Source: an uncultured Saprospiraceae bacterium (GTDB taxonomy: Bacteria > Bacteroidota > Bacteroidia > Chitinophagales > Saprospiraceae). Taken from it: a stretch of 64,000 nt of DNA. Position 1 is the stretch's first letter; every line of letters starts with the position of its first letter. The stretch is from assembly GCA_937923485.1 (NCBI GenBank), contig CALDUE010000031.1, positions 29,170 through 93,169 on the forward strand. Direction: 5' to 3'. The notes under the pieces are model-generated. The model ran no database searches, was not told the origin of the DNA, and saw only the letters and a list, made by a program, of their open reading frames with translations. This document shows, one piece after another, positions 57,394 through 64,000 of the stretch. The position numbers and the translations under genes are program-made.

Positions 57394-58062
57394 ATGTCTT
57401 CAGAAAAGCAGTTCATTCCTTACACAAGCAGTAAGATGAGTGCTGTTGAATCTCTTCAAGCAGCAACATTATTCGAAGAATCAATGGAGCAACGTAGGTC
57501 AGTACGAAGCTTTTCGTCAGAACCTGTGGATCGCGCCGTTATTGAGTCTATCATTCGATCAGCAAGTAGCGCTCCTAGTGGAGCGCATAAGCAACCTTGG
57601 ACTTTTTGTGCTGTAAGTAGCCAAGAAGTGAAGTCAAAGATTAGAAAGGCTGCCGAAAAAGAGGAGTACGAGAATTATCATGGACGTATGAGTGAGGATT
57701 GGCTCGAAGACTTGAGCGTCTTTGGGACGGACTGGAATAAGCCCTTTTTAGAGAATGCTCCGTGGTTAATCGTAATTTTTAAGAAAGCATATGACCTAAA
57801 TCCTGATGGTTCTAAAGCGAAAAATTACTACGTAAATGAGTCTGTAGGTATAGCTGCAGGCTTTCTTATTTCGGCTATTCATAATGCTGGACTTGTCACG
57901 TTGACACACACGCCTAGTCCGATGAATTTTCTTCAAAAGGTCCTAGATCGACCTGAAAACGAACGCGCGTTTTTGCTTTTGCCCGTCGGATATCCTGCAG
58001 AGGATGCAAAAGTTCCAGTACTCGAAAGAAAGGGACTTGATGATATGGCTGTCTTTTATTGA
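57394..58062 (+). CDS. Nitroreductase-family halotyrosine (iodotyrosine) dehalogenase-like protein
   Basis: 222 aa from ATG 57394 (MSSEKQFIPYT). FMN-binding nitroreductase fold: QRRSVRSFSSEPVDRAVIESIIRSASSAPSGAHKQPWTF near the N-terminus and GFLISAIHNAGLVTLTHTPSPM later. The active-site lid contains Glu91, Tyr95 and Lys116 in EYENYHGRMSEDW and WNKPFLENAPW; the same three residue types bind the substrate zwitterion in iodotyrosine deiodinases, and the numbering agrees with what I recall for the Haliscomenobacter enzyme. Reductive dehalogenation of halotyrosines is therefore the best call; a generic nitroreductase is the alternative. Its end overlaps the convergent membrane gene by 7 bp. Confidence 0.8.
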   Translation: MSSEKQFIPYTSSKMSAVESLQAATLFEESMEQRRSVRSFSSEPVDRAVIESIIRSASSAPSGAHKQPWTFCAVSSQEVKSKIRKAAEKEEYENYHGRMSEDWLEDLSVFGTDWNKPFLENAPWLIVIFKKAYDLNPDGSKAKNYYVNESVGIAAGFLISAIHNAGLVTLTHTPSPMNFLQKVLDRPENERAFLLLPVGYPAEDAKVPVLERKGLDDMAVFY

Positions 58063-59771
58063 GGGGTTTCGACTGGAATAGTCAAATTGAGACCTTCGTA
58101 GGGTAATTCAATGAACTGATTGTCGACTTGATATAAGAAAATCGTATTTTTTTCTGGTGGAGTTTCCCAAGAAAGAACTATGCGATACTGCTCAACTTTG
58201 AGGTCATATCCATATGTTTCGTTGTATCGGCTCGATATGCCTAAATCGTTCTGCATCATCCAACTGCCAGGTGCATTAAGCGCAACATATAGCTTGCCAT
58301 CTTCCCATCTTGCTTTGTATTTATCTGTCAAGGATAATTGATGGAATTGAGAGACATCTACAAGTTCTATTCCTTCCTGCATCCCTGTGTAAGGGGCACT
58401 AATTGAACTCGACAAATATCCAGAGAGGGCACTATGATCAGGTCTGTCGTCGGCAAGCATTTTTGCACCTTGATACGATCGCGCATAACCTAAAAGGTAT
58501 ACCCGCTCAGGTTTTTTGTTACGACCAATCGCATCATTTATTGAAGCTGAATAGCTTGAGCATAAATTTGTAATAGTCTGTTGACTTTCTGCCCAGACGT
58601 TGATTGTATGAACTTGGACAGCTCCTGAAATAATTGTCGCTATGATACCTAATGTAATGCCCAATCTTTTTGGAATCAAAGTGGCAAGTGTAGCTGTAAA
58701 AGCCGCAACAAATACAATAGGTAAGGCGCCTAGTCGATCATTTTCTACGAGAAAGAAATCGTAGAAGTATAGTTGGGAGATGGCGGCCGTTCCCGCTCCA
58801 GCGAGAAATACCCAAAGGAGAAGTGCATTGCTAGGTCTTGGCGCTCGATGGGTCTTACGTAAGCGCGACCAGTTCCTTATAGCTAGCCCCAATCCCAGTG
58901 CCACGATTGCGTAGAGTGTTAGGCTGATTACTGGATTCCCTAGGTAGGAGGTAAGTCCTTTTTTCAAAGCATTTGGCCAAAACCTGTAATGGAATGCCGA
59001 ACGCATTATCCATCTCCACGGGGCTGCTATTATTTCTGAAAGAGGCTGAGAAGTTGCAACATCTGCGCCATAATGGCCTATCCACGCACCCTGCACTATG
59101 TAGGTAAGTAACAGATGAAGCATCACCAAAATGATCGCTCCTAGCGCAGCTACACTAGCTCTTTTCCATGTCCCAATTTTTAAAAAGAAAACGTAGTAAA
59201 AGGTCCAGCCGAAAATAGCAATAGGAAGTGCATAGGCCAGCTCTAACGAAAAGAGCCCAATCACCTGTATGGCCATAGCCCAATAAAGGTTAGATTTTTT
59301 ACCCGCAGATAAATACGTTCGGAGTAGCAGTAAACTACTTAACCAAACTACTATGCTGACTAAATAATGTAGACAAACACGCCAGATTAAAATCTCTGTA
59401 TTTCCTGGAGCGAGTGTAAAAAGCGCTGCGGCCAACCAGCCAGCCCATAGGTAGTTTTGGGATTCGTGGTCTTGTAAAACACGTTCGATCAAAGTTTTAA
59501 GAAGTAGGGCTCCTCCGGCGTATATTGATATTGTCAGGGCGTGAACTAGCCATGTACTACTGCTTCTTAGTTGCTCGGTCAACCACATTAATAAAGTGTA
59601 GCCTTGAAGTTGTGCGGGGTAGTCGTAGGTATGAAGAGCACCTAGAAAACCTCCTTGGCTTACTCTTTCCTGCCAGCCAATATAATCTGTGACATAACCA
59701 GCATCTTGAACGAAACCAAATAGTATGAACAGCGGAATCCAAATGATAAAATATGCATATATCTTCTTCAT
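58056..59771 (-). CDS. Polytopic membrane protein of unknown function
   Basis: 571 aa, about ten to eleven hydrophobic helices (starting IYAYFIIWIPLFILFGFV) spread over residues 1-430, then a C-terminal soluble region of about 140 residues (from roughly 430, ending YEGLNLTIPVETPQ). Organisation resembles membrane glycosyltransferase-like or O-antigen-type proteins, but no diagnostic motif was found. Its ATG is 1 nt after the stop of the M43 protease gene, so both are translated together. Confidence 0.6.
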   Translation of the reverse strand: MKKIYAYFIIWIPLFILFGFVQDAGYVTDYIGWQERVSQGGFLGALHTYDYPAQLQGYTLLMWLTEQLRSSSTWLVHALTISIYAGGALLLKTLIERVLQDHESQNYLWAGWLAAALFTLAPGNTEILIWRVCLHYLVSIVVWLSSLLLLRTYLSAGKKSNLYWAMAIQVIGLFSLELAYALPIAIFGWTFYYVFFLKIGTWKRASVAALGAIILVMLHLLLTYIVQGAWIGHYGADVATSQPLSEIIAAPWRWIMRSAFHYRFWPNALKKGLTSYLGNPVISLTLYAIVALGLGLAIRNWSRLRKTHRAPRPSNALLLWVFLAGAGTAAISQLYFYDFFLVENDRLGALPIVFVAAFTATLATLIPKRLGITLGIIATIISGAVQVHTINVWAESQQTITNLCSSYSASINDAIGRNKKPERVYLLGYARSYQGAKMLADDRPDHSALSGYLSSSISAPYTGMQEGIELVDVSQFHQLSLTDKYKARWEDGKLYVALNAPGSWMMQNDLGISSRYNETYGYDLKVEQYRIVLSWETPPEKNTIFLYQVDNQFIELPYEGLNLTIPVETPQ

Positions 59772-59772
59772 C

Positions 59773-61017
59773 TTAATTTGTTGAAGGCAATAGGTCAGGA
59801 AGAATTGATCCTCCTAATGCATCTTCAATGCTTCCGCCTCCCATTAATATAAGATTACCGTGTCTGCGTTTGGTTCGCTCAACAAATATTCCTTCCCACT
59901 TAAATCCACAGCTGTTGTGAATCCTGCCTCCTGCAAGGGCTAGAGTAGCACCAGGTAAGACTGTAATTCGATGGCCCTTAGGAATGCTCAATCGGCAACG
60001 CACTTCGAGATAAGATCCGGGTAAGAGTGTTAAATCACCTTCCAAATCTGTCTCCCGACGCAATACAAAGCTATCTTGTAACTCAGCATGCTGGTTTGTT
60101 CCTTCACACCAATTAGGTTTTACGTATGCTCTTGCCTTAGATTTTTCGCGAGACATCGCAGCATGCATTCTTCCTACTTGGCATGGAGAAAAGGCTATTG
60201 AGAGAGCCGAGTAATCCATTATATTATTACTTACTTCTGTACAACCTGCCGGCGAATTGTAATTCCAACAATTTTTGTGTACGGGAGTGTCATCACAGCC
60301 ATCATTCTTAATCCAAGAATGATTTAATTTATAGATGTGACTTATTTCGTGTAATAGTGTTTTACGCACTTCCCATGGCTTTTGAAAGTCGTGCCAGTGG
60401 CCCACCATTTTTAGGTATCTGCTACCAAAGGCAACACCTGCATTGCCTGTACCGTACGTCTTACTAGCTACAGAATCAGGATGGTGAGCAATGAAGAAGA
60501 CGTTTAAAATTGAATCGTTCCTGTACTTATATTTATTGAAAATTTTGCCGTCTCCTCTATTCTGAAATTTTCCATTGTGCATATGGTACGGCATTTCTTC
60601 ATCGTAGTGAAAATAGATGCCATCTTTAGTGGGGTCTACATCGGGACTAATCTCATACCTCATTCGCGTGGTTAACGCTGGATAATTGTTGTCTTTCGGA
60701 AGTAAGAGGTGCTGTCGCTTCGCCAAGATGTCATTGCTCATTTTGATCAACGTCTTCAGCTGGTCTGGTCCGTTGATCGTATCAAAAGAGAATGGACGAG
60801 AAGTCCTGTCCATGACATGAAGTCCAAGCCTCACGTATTTAATCGGCCAAAAATCTAGGTGCGTGGTATCAATCTCGTAATTAGCTGACGCATTGCAATT
60901 GGTCTGCTCTCCTGTATCCTCCAGGATGATCCAGTCAGTAGACTCAGCCAATCTAGAGGTTACCGATTGAGTGCATGCACTTAATGCAAAAAGTAGAAAA
61001 AGTAAATAGAGTTTCAC
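59773..61017 (-). CDS. Lipoprotein metalloprotease, M43 (pappalysin/cytophagalysin) type
   Basis: 414 aa. Lipobox FALSAC (Cys at 15), so it is membrane-anchored rather than a T9SS cargo; no CTD is seen. Zinc motif HEISHIYKLNH (223-233), a Cys-rich insertion with CDDTP, and the Met-turn NNIMDYS (264-270) followed by FSPCQVGRMHAAM fit metzincins of family M43. The C-terminal 100 residues have a Gly-rich repeat-like stretch (LALAGGRIHNSCGFKWEGIFVE). Downstream of paaC by 34 nt and upstream of the membrane gene by 1 nt, so it looks like part of that transcript. Confidence 0.85.
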   Translation of the reverse strand: MKLYLLFLLFALSACTQSVTSRLAESTDWIILEDTGEQTNCNASANYEIDTTHLDFWPIKYVRLGLHVMDRTSRPFSFDTINGPDQLKTLIKMSNDILAKRQHLLLPKDNNYPALTTRMRYEISPDVDPTKDGIYFHYDEEMPYHMHNGKFQNRGDGKIFNKYKYRNDSILNVFFIAHHPDSVASKTYGTGNAGVAFGSRYLKMVGHWHDFQKPWEVRKTLLHEISHIYKLNHSWIKNDGCDDTPVHKNCWNYNSPAGCTEVSNNIMDYSALSIAFSPCQVGRMHAAMSREKSKARAYVKPNWCEGTNQHAELQDSFVLRRETDLEGDLTLLPGSYLEVRCRLSIPKGHRITVLPGATLALAGGRIHNSCGFKWEGIFVERTKRRHGNLILMGGGSIEDALGGSILPDLLPSTN

Positions 61018-61051
61018 CTTCGCAAGGTCGCATTTACCTACGATATGTAGG

Positions 61052-61825
61052 TTACCAGGTAGCTCCAGGATGGACGCGCTGTAGATGCTGCATCTCAGCG
61101 AGTAGATATCCCATCTTTTCGGTGTGGGTTCCTCGTTTACCTCCTTGCTGCATTGCAGTTGTTGCGATTTCAGGGATTGTCAGTTGAGCTTTCGCCAAAA
61201 CCCCTTCCACAAATGCGTGATATTCTTTAGCGAGTGATTCTGGTTTTGGCGCAAGCTGAAACGCAAAGGCTGCCTCATCAACCGGGGCAGAAGTGAGTAA
61301 CTCGCCAGTGTAGCGCCACGTGTCATCCAATGCGACTTGCATGCGACGATGACTTTCAGGTGTGCCGTCACCTAGACGTACAACCCATTCGCTTGAGTAA
61401 CGGCGGTGATAGGTGACCTCTTTTAAACTCTTTTTAGCGATATCGGACAAGTGCTCATCACTTGACGATTGCAATGCTTGGAGTAGTATGAAATGGTGTG
61501 CGTCATATAGAAATTGACGCATTATTGTTTTACCCCAATCCCCATTCTCCAGCTCACACAATAAAGGATTTAGATATTCATTTTCATTTCTGAGATAGGC
61601 GAAATCATCTTCTGTTCGACCCTTTCCTTCAAGTTCAGCCGCATGCTGATAGTAGCTACGCGCCTGACCTACAAGGTCTAGTGCAACATTCGTGAGTGCA
61701 ATATCCTGCTCTAAAACAGGACCATGACCGCACCATGCAGAGATGCGTTGGCCTAAGATTAGGTTGCTATCGCCTCGGTGAAGGCAGTATTGAAGAAGCG
61801 CGTCGTTGCGGGTAATATCAGCCAC
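61052..61825 (-). CDS. paaC: Phenylacetyl-CoA epoxidase subunit PaaC
   Basis: 257 aa ferritin-like structural subunit of the phenylacetyl-CoA monooxygenase (aerobic phenylacetate pathway). Features: SNLILGQRISAWCGHGPVLEQDIALTNVALDLVGQARSYYQHAAELEG, RTEDDFAYLRNENEYLNPLLCELENGDW and a C-terminal GGKRGTHTEKMGYLLAEMQHLQRVHPGATW. Two GTTTT-hairpin elements 56 bp apart in inverted orientation are embedded near its 3' half (EGVLAKAQL and LAPKP). Confidence 0.94.
   Translation of the reverse strand: MADITRNDALLQYCLHRGDSNLILGQRISAWCGHGPVLEQDIALTNVALDLVGQARSYYQHAAELEGKGRTEDDFAYLRNENEYLNPLLCELENGDWGKTIMRQFLYDAHHFILLQALQSSSDEHLSDIAKKSLKEVTYHRRYSSEWVVRLGDGTPESHRRMQVALDDTWRYTGELLTSAPVDEAAFAFQLAPKPESLAKEYHAFVEGVLAKAQLTIPEIATTAMQQGGKRGTHTEKMGYLLAEMQHLQRVHPGATW
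61187..61201 (-). repeat. GTTTT-GNRA hairpin element, copy 20
   Basis: Reverse strand GTTTT-GGC-GAAA-GCT in paaC, read as VLAKA. With copy 21 it forms a 16-bp inverted repeat, 15 of 16 matching, spaced by 39 bp. Confidence 0.85.
61243..61257 (+). repeat. GTTTT-GNRA hairpin element, copy 21 (GCAA loop)
   Basis: GTTTT-GGC-GCAA-GCT in paaC; opposite strand reads LAPKP. Confidence 0.75.
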
Positions 61826-61861
61826 GGTGTAGAATCTATAAGGAAGGCAGAATGGATGTAC

Positions 61862-62140
61862 TTACATGTTTTTGACCTCCTTGGGGATGTCATAAAACGT
61901 TGGGTGGCGGTAGACTTTATCATCAGCTGGCTCAAACAAGCTGTCGTTATTGTTCGGGTCGTTGGCCGTTATGAACTTGCTAGGCACTACCCATATACTT
62001 ACACCTTCACCTCTGCGCGTGTAAACATCACGCGCATTCTGTAAAGCAGTTTCAGCATCGGCAGCATGAAGGCTGCCCGCATGTTTGTGGTGAAGACCGT
62101 TGCGTGAGCGGAGGAATACCTCAAAAAGTTCGCCTTGCAT
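61862..62140 (-). CDS. paaB: Phenylacetyl-CoA epoxidase subunit PaaB
   Basis: 92 aa small subunit bridging the PaaA-PaaC complex. MQGELFEVFLRSRNGLHHKHAGSLHAADAETALQNARDVYTRRGEGVSIWVV is typical, as is the DKVYRHPTFYDIP ending. Separated by 29 nt from paaA and 36 nt from paaC. Confidence 0.94.
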   Translation of the reverse strand: MQGELFEVFLRSRNGLHHKHAGSLHAADAETALQNARDVYTRRGEGVSIWVVPSKFITANDPNNNDSLFEPADDKVYRHPTFYDIPKEVKNM

Positions 62141-62169
62141 AATTGGGGAGTTGTAAGAGTCAGAGTGTA

Positions 62170-63123
62170 CTATGCCGCTTCTGCAGATTGTGCTTCACGG
62201 GCGGCTTGCTTCGCAGCATATGCAGCTGCAGCTTCGCGGACCCATGCACCTTCGTTGTGCGCTTTGTTTCTTGCCTCAAGGCGTTCCTTGTTACAAGGTC
62301 CGTTTCCTTTGATGACGTTGTAGAATTCGTCCCAATTGATTTTTCCGAAGTCATAGTGACCTCGCTCTTCATTCCATTTGATGTCTGGATCAGGTAGTGT
62401 CATACCGAGTGCTTTGACCTGCTCGGCACAAACATCGACCATCTTCTGCCGCAACTCATCGTTGGTGAATCGCTTGATCTTCCAACGCATAGAACGAGCT
62501 GTGTTTGGACTGTTCTCATCGGTAGGGCCAAACATCATAAGAGCAGGCCACCACCAGCGATTGATTGCATCCTGTGCCATCGCTTTTTGGGCTTCCGTGC
62601 CTCTACTTAGGGTGAGAAGTAATTCAAATCCTTGACGTTGGTGGAAGCTTTCCTCTTTGCAAACACGCACCATAGCGCGTGCATATGGACCATAAGAGCA
62701 ACGACATAAAGGAACTTGGTTCATGATAGCAGCGCCATCAACTAACCATCCAACAGCTCCCATGTCGGCCCAAGTAAGGGTGGGGTAGTTGAAGATACTG
62801 GAGTACTTCGCCTTACCACTGTGCAGCTGGTCTAGCAGTTCAGAGCGATCAATTCCAAGCGTTTCGCAAGCGCTATATAGATATAGGCCATGTCCAGCTT
62901 CATCCTGCACTTTTGCAAGTAAGGCTACCTTACGTCTAAGACTTGGTGCACGAGTGATCCAGTTACCCTCGGGGAGCATACCTACGATTTCAGAGTGTGC
63001 ATGTTGACTAATCTGTCGGATGAGCGTTTTGCGATAAGCATCAGGCATGAAATCCCTAGGCTCGATGCGGTCGTCAGCTGCAATGCGTGCTTCAAATTGT
63101 TCTTCTAAACGTGCGGTATCCAT
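62170..63123 (-). CDS. paaA: Phenylacetyl-CoA epoxidase catalytic subunit PaaA
   Basis: 317 aa, di-iron oxygenase subunit that epoxidises the aromatic ring of phenylacetyl-CoA. Iron-ligand regions [20 protein letters not shown] and [17 protein letters not shown] are intact. First gene of a unit paaA-paaB-paaC; paaD and paaE (Fe-S transfer and reductase) are not downstream and instead M43 protease and membrane genes follow. Promoter with a palindrome lies upstream. Confidence 0.95.
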   Translation of the reverse strand: MDTARLEEQFEARIAADDRIEPRDFMPDAYRKTLIRQISQHAHSEIVGMLPEGNWITRAPSLRRKVALLAKVQDEAGHGLYLYSACETLGIDRSELLDQLHSGKAKYSSIFNYPTLTWADMGAVGWLVDGAAIMNQVPLCRCSYGPYARAMVRVCKEESFHQRQGFELLLTLSRGTEAQKAMAQDAINRWWWPALMMFGPTDENSPNTARSMRWKIKRFTNDELRQKMVDVCAEQVKALGMTLPDPDIKWNEERGHYDFGKINWDEFYNVIKGNGPCNKERLEARNKAHNEGAWVREAAAAYAAKQAAREAQSAEAA

Positions 63124-63142
63124 GATATATGCAATGTTGCTT

Positions 63143-63150
63143 CAAAGATA
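63143..63150 (-). promoter_or_regulatory. -7 box of paaA
   Basis: Reverse strand TATCTTTG matches TAnnTTTG, 19 nt before the ATG. Confidence 0.6.
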
Positions 63151-63168
63151 CGAACAGTTGTTCGTATC
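63147..63168. promoter_or_regulatory. Perfect inverted repeat overlapping the paaA promoter
   Basis: GATACGAAC (63147-63155), 4-nt centre, GTTCGTATC (63160-63168). Overlaps the -7 box, as expected of a TetR/PaaR-type repressor operator. Regulator gene not in the window. Confidence 0.7.
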
Positions 63169-63382
63169 AGATAGTTCCAAGTTTACTTCCTTCAAGGTTG
63201 GTGCGTCGCGGCTCAAGGATTTGCGCCAAAGCAACACCCAAACTCTTAAGACGTATTGTAAAAGTGTTAAGGAGCTTATGTCATGACAGTGTTTGCCTTA
63301 AAACGCGGTTAAAGTCATACCCCTTGTTGTGCGAAAACCTCAGAAAGCCATGTTCTTGCTACCACAACCAAAACACCTACCG

Positions 63383-63967
63383 ATGAAAAAGTCAATGTTC
63401 TTCCTCGTAGCTATCAGTCTCTTCACTACGAGTATGCTTTCTGCTCAACTCATTCCTAGTGTAGGCCTTCATGGTTATCTCAATGAACGAGTAGATGCGA
63501 TCAACGTCGCCCCCGCCGATATCGAACTAGAAGGCCGGAGTGGTTGGCATGCTGGCGCTGATCTCAGAATTGGAAAGAAGATCCTCTACATTCAGCCTGG
63601 ACTCCACTACTACAACACCAATAGTCGAGTTGTCGATTTAAGAGACGTAAATTTGCCTCAAGACCTTGGTAAGCAAAATCACGTATCGCTCAAAATCCCT
63701 TTGCAGGCAGGTTTGCGCCTAGGTTTAAACGGTACGGCTGCCATCCATCTCCAAGGTGGACCAGTCGCAACGGCTAGTATCAAAGAAAAGCTTGTGAGCG
63801 ATTTAGGCGGTCAGCGCAACCTCGCCTTCGGTGTAATGAGTGGTGTGGCAGTAGACTTTCTCCGCTTTAACGTCCATGCTCGATACGAGTGGGGCTTGAC
63901 GCAGGCTTTCGAGAATCAAGCGGGTTCTGCCGACGTGTTGAGTGTTGGTTTGGGAATCGTTTTCTAG
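63383..63967 (+). CDS. Small outer-membrane beta-barrel protein
   Basis: 194 aa from ATG 63383 (MKKSMFFLVAISLF); an upstream in-frame codon at 63329 is disfavoured because it adds a non-signal sequence. Signal peptide cleaved near SMLSA-QLIPS. Eight or so amphipathic strands (GWHAGADLRIGKKILYIQPGLHYYN, VSLKIPLQAGLRLGLN, FNVHARYEWGLTQ, ending VLSVGLGIVF) fit the OMP_b-brl (PorT-like) families. Function unknown. Confidence 0.75.
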   Translation: MKKSMFFLVAISLFTTSMLSAQLIPSVGLHGYLNERVDAINVAPADIELEGRSGWHAGADLRIGKKILYIQPGLHYYNTNSRVVDLRDVNLPQDLGKQNHVSLKIPLQAGLRLGLNGTAAIHLQGGPVATASIKEKLVSDLGGQRNLAFGVMSGVAVDFLRFNVHARYEWGLTQAFENQAGSADVLSVGLGIVF

Positions 63968-64000
63968 CTGACGGCCTTTGGCCTAACTTTGATTTTGCAT

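Overview
The window is a chromosomal segment of a Bacteroidota bacterium, most likely of the class Saprospiria (Lewinella/Haliscomenobacter relatives). Evidence: Bacteroidetes-type promoters (TTG, about 19 nt, TAnnTTTG), almost no Shine-Dalgarno sequences, type IX secretion genes (porV, porU, a PorP/SprF protein, gldJ), a C-terminally extended S3, zinc-free L36 and S14, a Porin_10-like porin, a carotenoid operon whose three enzymes fit saproxanthin synthesis, and an iodotyrosine-deiodinase-like flavoprotein.

Layout. 1-429: start of an acyl-ACP thioesterase on the minus strand. 567-19494: one long plus-strand ribosomal superoperon fusing str, S10, spc and alpha (rpsL to rplQ, with fusA, secY, map, infA, rpmJ and rpoA), ended by a strong terminator. 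19.6-23.5 kb: carA, eno, a FtsB/DivIC-like gene and sucD. 23.5-26.2 kb (minus): overlapping crtD-cruF-crtZ. 26.2-30.1 kb (minus): a giant NtrY-like histidine kinase, divergent from the RNase P RNA gene rnpB (30170-30534). 30.6-40 kb: T9SS block, porU-porV on minus and porP-like, gldJ, murF on plus. 40-45 kb: arginase-fold protein without its metal ligands (minus), OmpA-family protein (plus), CoA-binding protein and pyruvate dehydrogenase E2 (minus). 45.2-51.4 kb (plus): recR, a large glycosyltransferase, an M20 amidohydrolase, a sigma-54 response regulator without a DNA-binding domain, and a LOG-family protein. 51.4-57.3 kb: porin (minus), rlmB (plus), S24 repressor-like protein (minus) divergent from a ParA/ribbon-helix-helix pair. 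57.4-64 kb: deiodinase-like gene (plus), then a minus-strand unit reading paaA-paaB-paaC, an M43 metalloprotease lipoprotein and a polytopic membrane protein, and finally a small outer-membrane beta-barrel (plus).

Main unexplained signal. A short interspersed element, GTTTT followed by a 3-bp stem closed by a GNRA tetraloop, occurs about 21 times on both strands: between genes, inside coding regions in several reading frames, at terminators and inside RNase P RNA. The stem covaries (GGC/GCY, GCC/GGY, AGC/GCT, GAC/GTC) and the loop changes only among GAAA, GCAA, GGAA and GTAA, so a folded hairpin seems to be what is conserved. A second candidate is the S24 / ParA / RHH module: its small RHH protein carries three copies of an F-S-x-L-D-x-[VL]-F-like motif, and the divergent intergenic region holds four copies of the hexamer ATGTGG/CCACAT. 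No tRNA, rRNA, CRISPR array, transposase gene or prophage was seen.
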